Assembly (NCBI GenBank): GCA_900756575.1
Contig: CAAEKQ010000008.1
Location: 11,274 to 75,273, forward strand
DNA: 64,000 bases
Direction: 5' to 3'
Source: an uncultured Oscillospiraceae bacterium
GTDB lineage: Bacteria > Bacillota > Clostridia > Oscillospirales > Oscillospiraceae
Position numbers and translations under genes: made by a program. Below the pieces are notes generated by a model. The model was not told where the DNA came from. It ran no database searches and saw only the letters and a list, made by a program, of their open reading frames with translations. This document shows positions 8,086-16,810 of this stretch, in pieces; position 1 is the stretch's first letter, and each line of letters begins with the position of its first letter.

Positions 8086-8769
8086 CTAAAGCGCTTCCAG
8101 CAGCCGGGGCAGCTTCATAAGATCATCAATTTCAAAATCCACGGGGATATCCGTCCGCCGGGGCTTGTGCCTGGGGTTATACCAGCAGGTCGTGATTCCC
8201 GCATTGATGCCGCCCCGCATATCCGAGGTCAGACTGTCGCCAATAATCACGGCCTGGCTGGGATCAAAATCCGGGATGGTGGCAAAGCTCCGGTCAAAGA
8301 ACTCCTTCTGGGGCTTATCCACGCCGACCCGCTCGGAAATAAAGATGCCCTGAAAATACGTTCCAATGCCGGAATCCCGCAGGCGGCAGTCCTGCACCAT
8401 GGCCGTGCCATTGGAGACCAGATAGAGCCGGTATTTCCCCACCAGCCGCTCCAGCAGCTCCGGCGCACCGGGCATAAAATCATGGCCCTTTGCCAGCATA
8501 TTCTCATAGCACCGCTGGGTTTCCTCACAGGAGGCATTCACCCTCAGCTCCCGAAACAGCAGCTGAAATCGGCGGAGCAGCACCTGCTCCCGAGTGAGCT
8601 TTTTCTCCTCCAGCAGCTCCCATTGGCGCTGGTTAATCTCGCTGTACCGAGCCACAATGGCGTCGGTAGGTTCAACGCCGGATCGACGCAGGGCCTGACG
8701 GATTGCCCAGGCCTCCGCCTTGTGGAAATCCAGCAGGGTATCGTCCAAATCAAAAAACAGAAATTTCAT
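8086..8769 (-). CDS. HAD-family nucleotidase, YjjG type
   Basis: A 227-residue haloacid dehalogenase-fold phosphatase. Motif I is DLDDTLLDF with nucleophile Asp7 and acid/base Asp9, motif II is the LVSNG segment, the motif III Lys is in VGVDKPQKEFF, and motif IV is IIGDSLTSD. The DLDDTL...F start and the FISERVGVDKPQKEFFD block are typical of the YjjG pyrimidine 5'-nucleotidase subgroup, which removes phosphate from (non-canonical) nucleoside monophosphates. Its start overlaps the stop of the upstream MATE gene by 4 bases (ATGA), so the two are translationally coupled. A house-cleaning role is inference. Confidence 0.85.
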   Translation of the reverse strand: MKFLFFDLDDTLLDFHKAEAWAIRQALRRSGVEPTDAIVARYSEINQRQWELLEEKKLTREQVLLRRFQLLFRELRVNASCEETQRCYENMLAKGHDFMPGAPELLERLVGKYRLYLVSNGTAMVQDCRLRDSGIGTYFQGIFISERVGVDKPQKEFFDRSFATIPDFDPSQAVIIGDSLTSDMRGGINAGITTCWYNPRHKPRRTDIPVDFEIDDLMKLPRLLEAL

Positions 8770-10160
8770 TCTTGCACCTCCGTTTGCTGAAATGTCCTGC
8801 TCTGCTTGTCAATGCACCTGCGCAGCCATCCACCGTGGAAATAATAGATTAAATACATCACCGAGGTCATTGTCCAGGTGATGGGATAGCTCCACTCCAC
8901 CATGACCACCGTCCGATGCAGGGGCACCGCCACCAGGATCCATAATACTCGCAGAATGCACACGCCAAAGCAGGTCATCAGCGTTGGTGCGACCACATCT
9001 CCGGCCCCGCGCACCGCGCCGGAGAAAATCTCCACACAGATGTAGGTAAGATACGTGGGCACCAGGAAATGCATCATCTCCAGGGTGATATTCATGACCT
9101 CCTGATCTTCTGTAAACAATCCCAGCAGCGGGCGGGCAAGCAGCAGCATAATACTGCTGATAATCACCGTCAGCACCGCCAGAATGCCCAGCCCGATCAG
9201 AGTGCCTTTTTTCATTCGGTCATACTTTTTTGCGCCGAAGTTCTGCCCTGCAAAGGTGGTTACCGACAGGCCCATGGCATTGACGGTCATCCAATAGACG
9301 AAGTCCACCTTGCCGTAAACCGTCCAGCTGGCCACCGTGGCGGTGCCGAAGCTGTTGATGCTGGCCTGAATCACCATATTGCTGACAGTATACAGGATGG
9401 ATTGCAGCCCCGCCGGAAGGCCCAGCCGCAGCATTTCTCTCAGCTGCATGGGGCTTACCCGCAGGTTTTTGAGCTGGAGCTGCCAGGGCTCACCGTCCGC
9501 CTTCACCAGGCACATTAGGGTCAGTACGCAGGCGAGCACCTCAGAGAGCACTGTTGCCAGAGCCGCGCCGGTCACGCCCATGGGAATCACCGCCACAAAC
9601 AGCAAATCCAATAGGATATTGGCGATAGCCGACGCAATCAGGAAATACAGGGGCCGTCGGGAATCCCCCAGGGCCCGGAGAATCGAAGTGCCCATATCAT
9701 AGAGCATCAGCGGGATCATACCCATATAGTACACCCGAATATATGCCATAGCGTCGTCCATAATGTCCTGGGGTGTCTGCATAATCCTGAGAATCGTCCG
9801 TGCGGTGCCGATGCCAAGAATCATAAAGAACAGCCCCGATACCAGCGCCAAAATCACCGCCGTATGGACGCTGGCGGACAGCCGCTCCCGATCCCTGGCC
9901 CCGTAATACTGGGCGATGACCACCGACGCACCGCTGGCCAGTCCCACAAAAAAGCCCACCAGCAGCGATACAATGCTGGAGGTGGCGCCCACCGCAGCCA
10001 GCGCCGAGGTGCCCAGGAACCGGCCCACAATCATTGCATCGGCTGTATTATAAAATTGCTGAAAAAAAGTTCCCATCCAAATGGGAAAGAAAAAGCTCAG
10101 CAGCGGCTTCCAGATGGAACCCTCCGTGATGCCATTATGGTCAAGAGCGCCCACGCGCAT
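8766..10160 (-). CDS. MATE family multidrug/toxin exporter (first of three)
   Basis: A 464-residue membrane protein with about 12 hydrophobic segments and two homologous MatE halves. N-half signatures are FFFPIWMGTFFQQFYNTADA and VGRFLGTSALAAVGA, with ATVASWTVYGKVD in the second half. Such proteins use an Na+ or H+ gradient to export cationic compounds; this one resembles the Clostridia NorM/DinF-like group. GGAGGT precedes ATG 10160. It shares a promoter with the downstream YjjG-type phosphatase. The window holds two more MATE genes at 19770 and 32059, each in a different operon setting. Confidence 0.9.
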   Translation of the reverse strand: MRVGALDHNGITEGSIWKPLLSFFFPIWMGTFFQQFYNTADAMIVGRFLGTSALAAVGATSSIVSLLVGFFVGLASGASVVIAQYYGARDRERLSASVHTAVILALVSGLFFMILGIGTARTILRIMQTPQDIMDDAMAYIRVYYMGMIPLMLYDMGTSILRALGDSRRPLYFLIASAIANILLDLLFVAVIPMGVTGAALATVLSEVLACVLTLMCLVKADGEPWQLQLKNLRVSPMQLREMLRLGLPAGLQSILYTVSNMVIQASINSFGTATVASWTVYGKVDFVYWMTVNAMGLSVTTFAGQNFGAKKYDRMKKGTLIGLGILAVLTVIISSIMLLLARPLLGLFTEDQEVMNITLEMMHFLVPTYLTYICVEIFSGAVRGAGDVVAPTLMTCFGVCILRVLWILVAVPLHRTVVMVEWSYPITWTMTSVMYLIYYFHGGWLRRCIDKQSRTFQQTEVQE

Positions 10161-10202
10161 AGCCTTACCTCCAAACAGATTTCGTGCATTTCAAACACAT
10201 TT

Positions 10203-10231
10203 ATTATATCGGGAGTTTCGGCAAAAAGCAA
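10203..10231 (-). promoter_or_regulatory. Sigma-A promoter of the MATE-YjjG operon
   Basis: Minus strand: TTGCTT (10231-10226), 17 bp, TATAAT (10208-10203). Confidence 0.75.
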
Positions 10232-10291
10232 CCATGTGAATTCTGGATTCTTTTCCCTCATTGCTGCATAAATTTGTGCGAGGTGATGGTA

Positions 10292-10759
10292 ATGGAACAC
10301 AAAATCGACGAAGCGGCAGTCTGGCAGCGGGTTGCCGGAAGCGCATCCCGTTCCGCCAATGAATCCCCCCGGCCTGTGACCATTGCGCCGGTGCTCCGGG
10401 AAATCTGGGAGGAGATGGAGTGCTGCCACCGGCTGTTTTCCCAGCTTGCCCGCAGCGGCAGCCGGGGCTATGCTCCCATTCAGCAGGCTCAGCGGCAGCA
10501 GACCGGGCAATTGGGAGCGCTGATCTGTCTGCTCACGGGAAATCCGCCTACTGCATCCAATGGAACTCCGCCCACCGGCTCCCGAATGCAGCAGCTGATT
10601 TGGAGTCTCAACACCATGGAACGCTGCGCCACTCGCTTAGAAGAAGTCTCCGCCCAGGCCGCCGGAATGTCCCGGGATACCTTAAGAGAGCTGGCTGTTC
10701 AGCAGCGGCAATTATGGAGTCGGTGCCTGATCCTGCTGGGCAGTCTGGTGATGGCTTAG
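10292..10759 (+). CDS. Hypothetical helical protein
   Basis: A 155-residue protein divergent from the MATE operon. ATG 10292 is chosen because GAGGTG lies six bases upstream; an open frame to 10184 lacks a ribosome binding site and overlaps the divergent promoter. It looks alpha-helical, with amphipathic segments VLREIWEEMECCHRLFSQLA near 32-52 and LRELAVQQRQLWSRCLILLG at the end, separated by a Gln/Pro/Thr-rich loop. A four-helix or ferritin-like fold is conceivable, but no metal-binding ExxH pattern is visible. No family recognised. Confidence 0.55.
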   Translation: MEHKIDEAAVWQRVAGSASRSANESPRPVTIAPVLREIWEEMECCHRLFSQLARSGSRGYAPIQQAQRQQTGQLGALICLLTGNPPTASNGTPPTGSRMQQLIWSLNTMERCATRLEEVSAQAAGMSRDTLRELAVQQRQLWSRCLILLGSLVMA

Positions 10760-10808
10760 CGCAAAATGCACCTTTCCATTCTCTTTGTGCCCTTTCAGCG
10801 AAAACCTT

Positions 10809-10837
10809 TTGCTTTCTAAGAGTTTTAGTGATACATT
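10809..10837 (+). promoter_or_regulatory. Possible promoter of the beta-helix gene
   Basis: TTGCTT (10809-10814), 17 bp, TACATT (10832-10837). The -10 is weak. Confidence 0.4.
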
Positions 10838-10883
10838 GGAAGCAGGAAAAACCCCTATTTTCACGGAAAGCGAGGAATGAATT

Positions 10884-12176
10884 ATGGATCCCTTTGTGAA
10901 AAAGCCCGACCCCATTGCACCGGAGCCGGAAGTCGAAGCCAGAATGGCCGACCTCTCCGCCTACACCGTCATTGGGGAGGAGACCACCGACCGCCGCACC
11001 GATAAGTTAACCTTTACCTCCACCGGCGAGGCCGGTTCCTCTGCCATTTATCTTCGGGATGGCGGCACCCTGTATCTCAAAAATCCGGAGATCCACGGCT
11101 ACGGCGAAATGAACGAGGCCGATCTCCGCAATGAGCTGGGCAGCAAGTATGGCTTCTGCGCCGCAGTACTGTCCAACCAAAAAACCAGCCATGTTACTCT
11201 GGTAAACCCGAAAATCGTCTGCCATGAGCAGTCCACTGCCAACGGCGCCTATGCGATTTTCGGCGGCGCTGTGGTGATTGAGGGCGGCACCATCGACACC
11301 TGCAACCGCCAGGGCCACGGCGTGGATGCCTCCTATGGCGGCCATATCTACTGCAACGGCACCGTCATCCACACCGGCGGCAGAAATTCCGGCGCACTGG
11401 CAACGGATTTCCAGGGTGGCTACATCACCGTTCGGGATATCGACGCCACCACCGAGATTCCCGGCTCCCCCGGCATTTATACCGCAGGCAAGTCCATTAT
11501 CACCGCTTATAACTCCAAGTTCCTGTCCAAGGGCTGCGAGGCGGTGATGGTTGCCCACTCTCTGGGCCACACCTATCTTTACGACTGCGAGCTCACCGGC
11601 ACCGTAGCGCTGAACACCCACAACTCCATGAGCCCCGAATATTCCTACATTCATATGTTCGGCGGCAAGCTGAACTCCACCGCCGCATCCATTCTCTGCG
11701 CAGAGGACGGCAAGGCGATCATGAATCTGGATCACGTTACCATTGGCGATATCGCCGACGGAAATCTGGCCTATGCCCACAGCGGCGGACGCTTGGTGGC
11801 AAATCTGGCGGAGATGACCGTAACCGGCAACCTGGATCGGGAGGAGAAGTCCTATCTGGAGCTTAGTCTCAAGGGCACCACCCTCACCGGCAGCGCCAAT
11901 GCTACTGTGCTGCGCTTGGACGCCACTTCTGTCTGGAACATCACCGGAGACAGTCGCATTGCAGTACTGTCCATTGCCCCCGGCGCTGTGATTGCCGCTG
12001 ACCATCCCGTGACCGTAACCTACGGAACGATGGAGGGCGCACTCCCCTCCGCCGAAAACGTTACTTTTGTGGTGGACGATCAGGTAAAGGACGACTTTGA
12101 GGCAAAAATGATGATGCCGCCTCCGGGTGGCCCCGGCGGTCCCGGTATGCCGCCTCCGCCTCCTCCCATGGATTAA
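10884..12176 (+). CDS. Right-handed beta-helix repeat protein with Gly/Pro tail
   Basis: A 430-residue protein built of short repeating strands with regularly spaced Gly, Asn and aliphatic residues (for example GGTLYLKNPEIHGYG and GGAVVIEGGTIDTCN), the pattern of parallel beta-helix folds found in pectate-lyase-like and adhesin-like proteins. It ends in an unusual Gly/Pro tract: PPPGGPGGPG followed by a short Met and six Pro residues. No signal peptide, sortase motif or membrane segment is present, which is odd for a beta-helix protein, so it may be cytoplasmic or leave the cell by another route. I see no catalytic signature. The SD before ATG 10884 is GCGAGGA. A terminator follows. Confidence 0.7.
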   Translation: MDPFVKKPDPIAPEPEVEARMADLSAYTVIGEETTDRRTDKLTFTSTGEAGSSAIYLRDGGTLYLKNPEIHGYGEMNEADLRNELGSKYGFCAAVLSNQKTSHVTLVNPKIVCHEQSTANGAYAIFGGAVVIEGGTIDTCNRQGHGVDASYGGHIYCNGTVIHTGGRNSGALATDFQGGYITVRDIDATTEIPGSPGIYTAGKSIITAYNSKFLSKGCEAVMVAHSLGHTYLYDCELTGTVALNTHNSMSPEYSYIHMFGGKLNSTAASILCAEDGKAIMNLDHVTIGDIADGNLAYAHSGGRLVANLAEMTVTGNLDREEKSYLELSLKGTTLTGSANATVLRLDATSVWNITGDSRIAVLSIAPGAVIAADHPVTVTYGTMEGALPSAENVTFVVDDQVKDDFEAKMMMPPPGGPGGPGMPPPPPPMD

Positions 12177-12185
12177 GAAAGCACC

Positions 12186-12224
12186 AGGCAGCCTCGTTTC
12201 TTTGGAAGCGGGGCTGCCTTTCAT
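12186..12224 (+). terminator. Terminator of the beta-helix gene
   Basis: GGCAGCC..CGTTTC pairs with GAAGCG..GGCTGCC (12187-12200 with 12205-12218, one T.G mispair and one G-U) around a TTTG loop, followed by TTTCATT. Confidence 0.8.
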
Positions 12225-12320
12225 TATTTACACAGTTTTTACAAGCAGGTCAAGTTGTTCTTTACATTTTTCCACTATGATAAAGGAAAGATATAAAAAG
12301 GAAAGCGAGGGATGCAATTC

Positions 12321-13109
12321 ATGGAAAAATTGCTTGAGAAAAAAGGGTTTATCTGCGACATGGACGGTGTGATCTACCACGGCAACCGTCTTCTGCCCGG
12401 CGTAAAGGAATTTCTGGACTGGCTGAAACGGAACGACAAGCGCTTCCTGTTTCTCACCAACTCCGGTCAATATACTCCCAAGGAGCTCCAGCAAAAGCTG
12501 TGGCGCATGGAGCTGGATGTGGATGAGTCCCACTTTTACACCAGCGCATTGGCAACGGCACATTTCCTCAGCAGTCAGGCCCCGGGATGCAGCGCCTATG
12601 TGATGGGTGAGCATGGCATTCTCAACGCCCTGTATGACGCGGGTATTACCTATAACGACGTCAACCCCGACTATGTGGTGGTAGGGGAGGCCAGCGGCTA
12701 CAATCTGGAGATGATCACAAAGGCCATTCGTCTGGTAAACGCCGGTGCCAAGCTCATCGGCACCAACTATGACCTCACCGGCCCCACGGAAACGGGAATT
12801 GCTCCGGCCTGCCGCGCCATGCTGGCTCCCATTGAGCTCGCCACCGGAAAGAACGCCTATTACGTGGGCAAACCCAATCCGCTGATGATGCGCACCGGTC
12901 TGAAGCTCCTGGGTGTTCACTCCGAGGATGCGGCGATTATCGGCGACCGCATGGACACGGACATTGTGGCGGGCATCGAATCCGGACTGGATACGGTCTT
13001 GGTGCTCTCCGGCGTCACCACCCGGGAAAATATGCTGGACTTTCCCTATCGGCCCCGGCTGATTCTCGACGGCGTGGGCGATATTCCCACAGCGGCACAG
13101 TTAATGTAA
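12321..13109 (+). CDS. HAD-IIA family sugar/nucleotide phosphatase (NagD-like)
   Basis: A 262-residue haloacid dehalogenase-type hydrolase of the NagD/AraL class IIA. Motif I is CDMDGVIYHG, motif II FLTNSG, the Lys of motif III lies in VGKPNPLM, and motif IV is IIGDRMDTDI; the large C2 cap sits between motifs II and III. Members dephosphorylate small phosphorylated metabolites with broad specificity, so the true substrate is open. ATG 12321 is preferred over ATG 12312 because GCGAGGG ends just before 12312 and leaves a proper eight-base spacing only for 12321. Monocistronic, with a terminator at 13125. Confidence 0.88.
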   Translation: MEKLLEKKGFICDMDGVIYHGNRLLPGVKEFLDWLKRNDKRFLFLTNSGQYTPKELQQKLWRMELDVDESHFYTSALATAHFLSSQAPGCSAYVMGEHGILNALYDAGITYNDVNPDYVVVGEASGYNLEMITKAIRLVNAGAKLIGTNYDLTGPTETGIAPACRAMLAPIELATGKNAYYVGKPNPLMMRTGLKLLGVHSEDAAIIGDRMDTDIVAGIESGLDTVLVLSGVTTRENMLDFPYRPRLILDGVGDIPTAAQLM

Positions 13110-13124
13110 CATGGATTCGAACGA

Positions 13125-13158
13125 ACCTCTCACATTCCCTTGGTGAGAGGTCTTTTTG
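13125..13158 (+). terminator. Terminator of the HAD-IIA gene
   Basis: A 9-bp perfect stem ACCTCTCAC/GTGAGAGGT is followed by CTTTTTG. Confidence 0.88.
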
Positions 13159-13200
13159 TGCGCTTACCCACAATTTTTTCACAAAATCTTCACATTTCTC

Positions 13201-13229
13201 TTGCGTGCTGGTGGAATTTGGGGTATAAT
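13201..13229 (+). promoter_or_regulatory. Sigma-A promoter of CoA-transferase paralog 2
   Basis: TTGCGT (13201-13206), 17 bp, TATAAT (13224-13229). Confidence 0.78.
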
Positions 13230-13291
13230 GGAGAGTAAATGCATGATTTGCTGCACGGCAGCGTACCTTTTCTCGGTTAGGAGTAGTCAAC

Positions 13292-14593
13292 ATGAACGAT
13301 AAGCAGCAAGCACTCTATGAGTCCAAATTTATCGGTATTGATCAGGCCCTGGATCTGATTCAGTCCGGCGACACCATCACCCTTGGCTTCTACGGCTGTG
13401 AGCCCAGAAATATGCTGCGGAAGCTGCACACCATTGCCGATCGGGTTCACGACGTTACCGTATGGTGTACCAACCCCGCAGAGGAGTATCCCTTCCTGAT
13501 GGACGATTCTCTGGCAGGAAAGATCGACATTCTGACGGTGTTCTATGGCCCCATTCTTCGGAAGGTGCATCCCAGCCGCCGGGTCCACTACGCCCCCCAC
13601 AACATCCACATGGCCGCAGATTGCCTGATAGAAGCAAAGAAGCCCAACGTGTTTCTGGCTTCCGTCACTCCGCCGGATGAATACGGCTATGTGTATATGT
13701 CCATGAGCCAGCAGACCGAATATGAGATGTTTGACTGCTGTGACCTCCATATTTTCGAAATCAACGAGAATCTGCCCCACACCTACGGCTCCACCCGGAT
13801 TCCCATTGAGAAGGTGGAATACTTCATCAAGGCCGACAGCCCCGTGGCAGCACCTCCCATCCCGCCCATCTCTCAGGAACTGAGAACCATCGCCGGGAAC
13901 ATCGCCGATCTGATTCAGGACGGCGACACCATTCAGCTGGGCTTTGGCGGTCTGCCCCATGCGGTGGCCGAGAACCTCATGAGCAAGAAGGATCTGGGCG
14001 TTCATACGGAGATGTTCTCCACCTCGCTCTATCATCTGATGGATGCCGGTGTGGTCACCAACGACAGAAAGTCCATCAATCGCGGCAAATCCATCTGCGC
14101 GTTCTGCTGGGGCGACGATGAGTTCAACCGCTATATCGACTTTAACCCGGGCATTCAGGTGCTGCCCCTGACCTATGTCAATAATCCCAATACCATTATG
14201 GCCAACGACAACATGGTCTCCATCAACTCCGCCCTGGAAATTGACCTCACCGGTCAGATTTGCTCGGAATCTCTGGGCTGCACCCAGTTCTCCGGCACCG
14301 GCGGCGCAACGGACTATGCTTACGGCGCGTTCCATTCCAAGGGCGGCAAGGGCATCGTGGCCCTGACCTCCACCGCCAAGCACGGCACCGTTTCCCGCAT
14401 CGTGCCCACGCTGACTCCCGGCGCTGTGGTTTCCATCCAGCGAAACATTGCCGACTATATCGTAACGGAATACGGTGCGGTTCGGCTTCGCCATCTGCCT
14501 CTGGATCAGCGAGTCAAGGCCATGATCTCCATTGCCCATCCCGATTTCCGGGAGGAGCTCCAGAAGGAAGCCGACCGGCTGATGATCTGGTAA
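13292..14593 (+). CDS. Acetyl-CoA hydrolase/transferase family CoA-transferase (paralog 2)
   Basis: A 433-residue relative of the genes at 557 and 16811. The expected catalytic Glu240 is in VHTEMF, the CoA-binding loop is LGFGGLPHAV (216-225) and the C-lobe loop is SGTGGATDYAYG. The N-terminus (NDKQQALYESKFIGIDQALD) lacks the YEDYKK start of the other two. It should exchange CoA between a short-chain acyl-CoA and a free acid, for example at the acetate/butyrate level; the precise pair is not readable. TTAGGAG lies upstream of the ATG. Own promoter and bidirectional terminator make it monocistronic. Confidence 0.88.
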   Translation: MNDKQQALYESKFIGIDQALDLIQSGDTITLGFYGCEPRNMLRKLHTIADRVHDVTVWCTNPAEEYPFLMDDSLAGKIDILTVFYGPILRKVHPSRRVHYAPHNIHMAADCLIEAKKPNVFLASVTPPDEYGYVYMSMSQQTEYEMFDCCDLHIFEINENLPHTYGSTRIPIEKVEYFIKADSPVAAPPIPPISQELRTIAGNIADLIQDGDTIQLGFGGLPHAVAENLMSKKDLGVHTEMFSTSLYHLMDAGVVTNDRKSINRGKSICAFCWGDDEFNRYIDFNPGIQVLPLTYVNNPNTIMANDNMVSINSALEIDLTGQICSESLGCTQFSGTGGATDYAYGAFHSKGGKGIVALTSTAKHGTVSRIVPTLTPGAVVSIQRNIADYIVTEYGAVRLRHLPLDQRVKAMISIAHPDFREELQKEADRLMIW

Positions 14594-14609
14594 TTCCATT
14601 CGTATCGCA

Positions 14610-14652
14610 ATCCCGACTCTATGCGTTTTGCACAGAGCCGGGATTTTTTCGT
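14610..14652. terminator. Terminator between CoA-transferase 2 and ung
   Basis: AATCCCG-ACTCTATGC pairs with GCACAGAG-CCGGGATT around a TTTT-containing loop, then TTTTTTCG on the plus strand. The leftward ung gene ends at its edge. Confidence 0.85.
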
Positions 14653-15320
14653 TATTCCAATGCCCAATCCATGGGCTTCTGACCGTTTTCCGCAAAGAAT
14701 TCGTTGATCTTAGAAAACGGATGACTGCCGAAAAAGCCACGATAGGCCGACAGGGGGCTGGGATGGGCCGAAGTCAGCACCAATCTTGGGGCGTTCGCCT
14801 GAATCAGCGGCGCTTTTTTGATGGCAAAATTGCCCCAGAGCACAAAGGCAATGGGCTGGGGCAGGGAATTGGTGGCCTGGATCACCTGATCCGTGAACCG
14901 CTCCCAATGGAATTTTCGGTGAGAACCGGCCTTGTGCGCCTCCACCGTCAAAACAGCATTCAGCAGCAGCACGCCATTCTTCGCCCAGGGCAGCAGGCAG
15001 CCGGTCTTGGGAATCGGCAGGCCCAAATCCGACTCCATCTCCTTATAAATATTCCCCAGAGATTTGGGAATCGCCACCCCCGGCTCCACGGAAAAGCTCA
15101 GTCCGTGGGCCTGTCCCGGCTCGTGATAGGGATCCTGCCCCAAAATCACCACCCGAACCCGCTCCGGCGGCGTGGTATTCAGCGCCGCAAAGAGCTTTTC
15201 CCGGGGCGGATAGACCTCCGTCGTTTCATAGGCGCGCTCCACCTGCACCGACAGTGCGTCCCATTTTTCCCGGGGAAAATCAATCCGATCTCCCCACGGG
15301 CCAAGTTCCTTCCAATCCAT
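14652..15320 (-). CDS. ung: Uracil-DNA glycosylase, family 1
   Basis: A 222-residue enzyme that removes uracil from DNA at the start of base excision repair. The water-activating motif GQDPYH is at 61-66 (Asp63) and the DNA-intercalation/catalytic loop HPSPLSAYRGFFGS begins at His186; LLLNAVLTVEAHKAGSH is also typical. ATG 15320 is chosen because AGGAGG lies just upstream. The longer open frame runs into the preceding PucR-type gene, which ends 13 bases upstream, so ung is probably cotranscribed with that regulator. Confidence 0.95.
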   Translation of the reverse strand: MDWKELGPWGDRIDFPREKWDALSVQVERAYETTEVYPPREKLFAALNTTPPERVRVVILGQDPYHEPGQAHGLSFSVEPGVAIPKSLGNIYKEMESDLGLPIPKTGCLLPWAKNGVLLLNAVLTVEAHKAGSHRKFHWERFTDQVIQATNSLPQPIAFVLWGNFAIKKAPLIQANAPRLVLTSAHPSPLSAYRGFFGSHPFSKINEFFAENGQKPMDWALE

Positions 15321-15333
15321 TGTTTTCCTCCTT

Positions 15334-16608
15334 TTACGGATGGCGCAGACTGGGCGCCTTCTCCATCCAGCTGTCATAGGAATCCCGCATGACGGTCACG
15401 CCGTAATACTCCAGAATGCGAAACGAGAACATCAAGTGAAACACCGTCTCCGCGTCCCCCAAGTCCACGCTGATGAGATCGTTGATTCGATCAATGCGCT
15501 TGGACAGGGTATTCCGGTGGATATACAACGCTGTCGCCGCCTCGCTGATGTTCTGATTGCAGGAAAGATAGGCGTGCAGGGTGCCCATCAGCTCGGTTCC
15601 GTTCTTCCGGTCATAGGACTCCAGCTTCAACACTGCGGAATGGCACAGCTGGAGCAGATTCACCTGGGGCGCACACAATTCCAGACAGTGATAAATAGAA
15701 TAGGCATCGTAGAGGAACAGCGGGCCGGTACTCTCCAGCAGCAGCCCCATTTGCAGAGCCTTCATGGCCTGCTGATGCCGCCCGGAAAGGTTCCGCAGAT
15801 GATAGGCTGTCTGGCTGACCCCCGCCACCATCTGATTGTTCCGCAGAAATTCCGCCACATCACCCAGCACCAGCGCGTCCTGGGTGGTCTGGTCGTATAC
15901 ATGGATCACCAGCTTGATCTGACTGCCATAGAGAAACGCCGTGGCCTCCGGGAACTGCCGCTGCAACGCCAGTCGCTTTTTCTCCAGCTCCAGATAATCC
16001 CCGCCGTCCTCCGCTTCATTCCGTCCGCCGGGGCGAATGGTCAACACGCGATAGGGCATTTTCAGGTTCCACTTAAAGAACCGACACCGATCCCGGATCA
16101 TCTGCTCCTCCCGAATGGTACCGTTGAGCAGGTCGGAGATGAAAAATTCCAGCATATCCTCCGGGTATTCGGCATAGTGGAGGTCCTTCTGCATTTTTAG
16201 GCTGCAAAGGTCGCTTAAAATCGCCACCAAATCCAGCTCCTCCTGAGAAGGCGGGCCGCCATAGCCGGGGGAGAGCAGATAGCCGATGAGCTTATCCTCC
16301 TGGGCCACGGCGCAGCGGACAATGGGAAGACCGGTAGAATCCGTAGACAGTACCGGACTGCCGGAACGCAGGGCGGACTGATACAGCCCCAGGTTGACGA
16401 TATTCAGGGGCAAACTCTGCTCCTGATTGATCTGAATCCACCGGGGATCGTCGATGGTGTTGTCCGGGGTAATGGCCAGCACATGGTAGGTGAGATCCGC
16501 CAGAATCAGCGGGCTTTTCAGGGATCGCCGTGCCGTATCCAGCAGCTCCTGCAAGCTGCGGCACCGAACCAGGGCATGAATGCTGCTATGGATGGGTTCT
16601 CTTGGCAT
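15334..16608 (-). CDS. PucR/CdaR-type transcriptional regulator
   Basis: A 424-residue regulator with an N-terminal ligand-sensing region, a central GGDEF-like segment typical of the PucR family, and a C-terminal helix-turn-helix NISEAATALYIHRNTLSKRI near residue 375-395. Start ATG 16608 is chosen because AAGGAG lies upstream inside the longer open frame. It is divergent from CoA-transferase paralog 3, with face-to-face promoters and three GTGTGCA motifs in the 200-bp gap, so it most likely controls that gene and itself. PucR-family members sense small metabolites such as purines, sugars or organic acids; an acid or acyl-CoA effector would fit the context but is inference. ung follows in the same operon. 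Confidence 0.85.
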   Translation of the reverse strand: MPREPIHSSIHALVRCRSLQELLDTARRSLKSPLILADLTYHVLAITPDNTIDDPRWIQINQEQSLPLNIVNLGLYQSALRSGSPVLSTDSTGLPIVRCAVAQEDKLIGYLLSPGYGGPPSQEELDLVAILSDLCSLKMQKDLHYAEYPEDMLEFFISDLLNGTIREEQMIRDRCRFFKWNLKMPYRVLTIRPGGRNEAEDGGDYLELEKKRLALQRQFPEATAFLYGSQIKLVIHVYDQTTQDALVLGDVAEFLRNNQMVAGVSQTAYHLRNLSGRHQQAMKALQMGLLLESTGPLFLYDAYSIYHCLELCAPQVNLLQLCHSAVLKLESYDRKNGTELMGTLHAYLSCNQNISEAATALYIHRNTLSKRIDRINDLISVDLGDAETVFHLMFSFRILEYYGVTVMRDSYDSWMEKAPSLRHP

Positions 16609-16633
16609 GGTCAGATGGCTCCTTTCGTTTCCA

Positions 16634-16750
16634 GTGTGCATAGTATAACAAATCCAGTTCTTCTTGTCAGCAGGATTGCTGAAAAAAGTGCAGATTTGTA
16701 CACAAAGCAGGAAAAAGAGTGTGCAAACTTCACTTTACCGACGGTGTGCA
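16634..16750. promoter_or_regulatory. Three GTGTGCA motifs, candidate operators of the PucR-type regulator
   Basis: GTGTGCA occurs at 16634-16640, 16719-16725 and 16744-16750. The last two are 25 bp apart, lie upstream of and within the spacer of the CoA-transferase 3 promoter, and extend to GTGTGCAAA. The first lies just after the regulator's -10. Confidence 0.5.
16642..16670 (-). promoter_or_regulatory. Promoter of the PucR-type regulator
   Basis: Minus strand: CTGACA (16670-16665), 17 bp, TATACT (16647-16642). Confidence 0.65.
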
Positions 16751-16763
16751 AAAACGCTACAAT
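16734..16763 (+). promoter_or_regulatory. Promoter of CoA-transferase paralog 3
   Basis: TTTACC (16734-16739), 18 bp, TACAAT (16758-16763). The poor -35 suggests need for an activator. Confidence 0.55.
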
Positions 16764-16810
16764 AAAGTCAACAAAGAACGAGACAAATAAATGGAAATGA
16801 GGCATATTTC

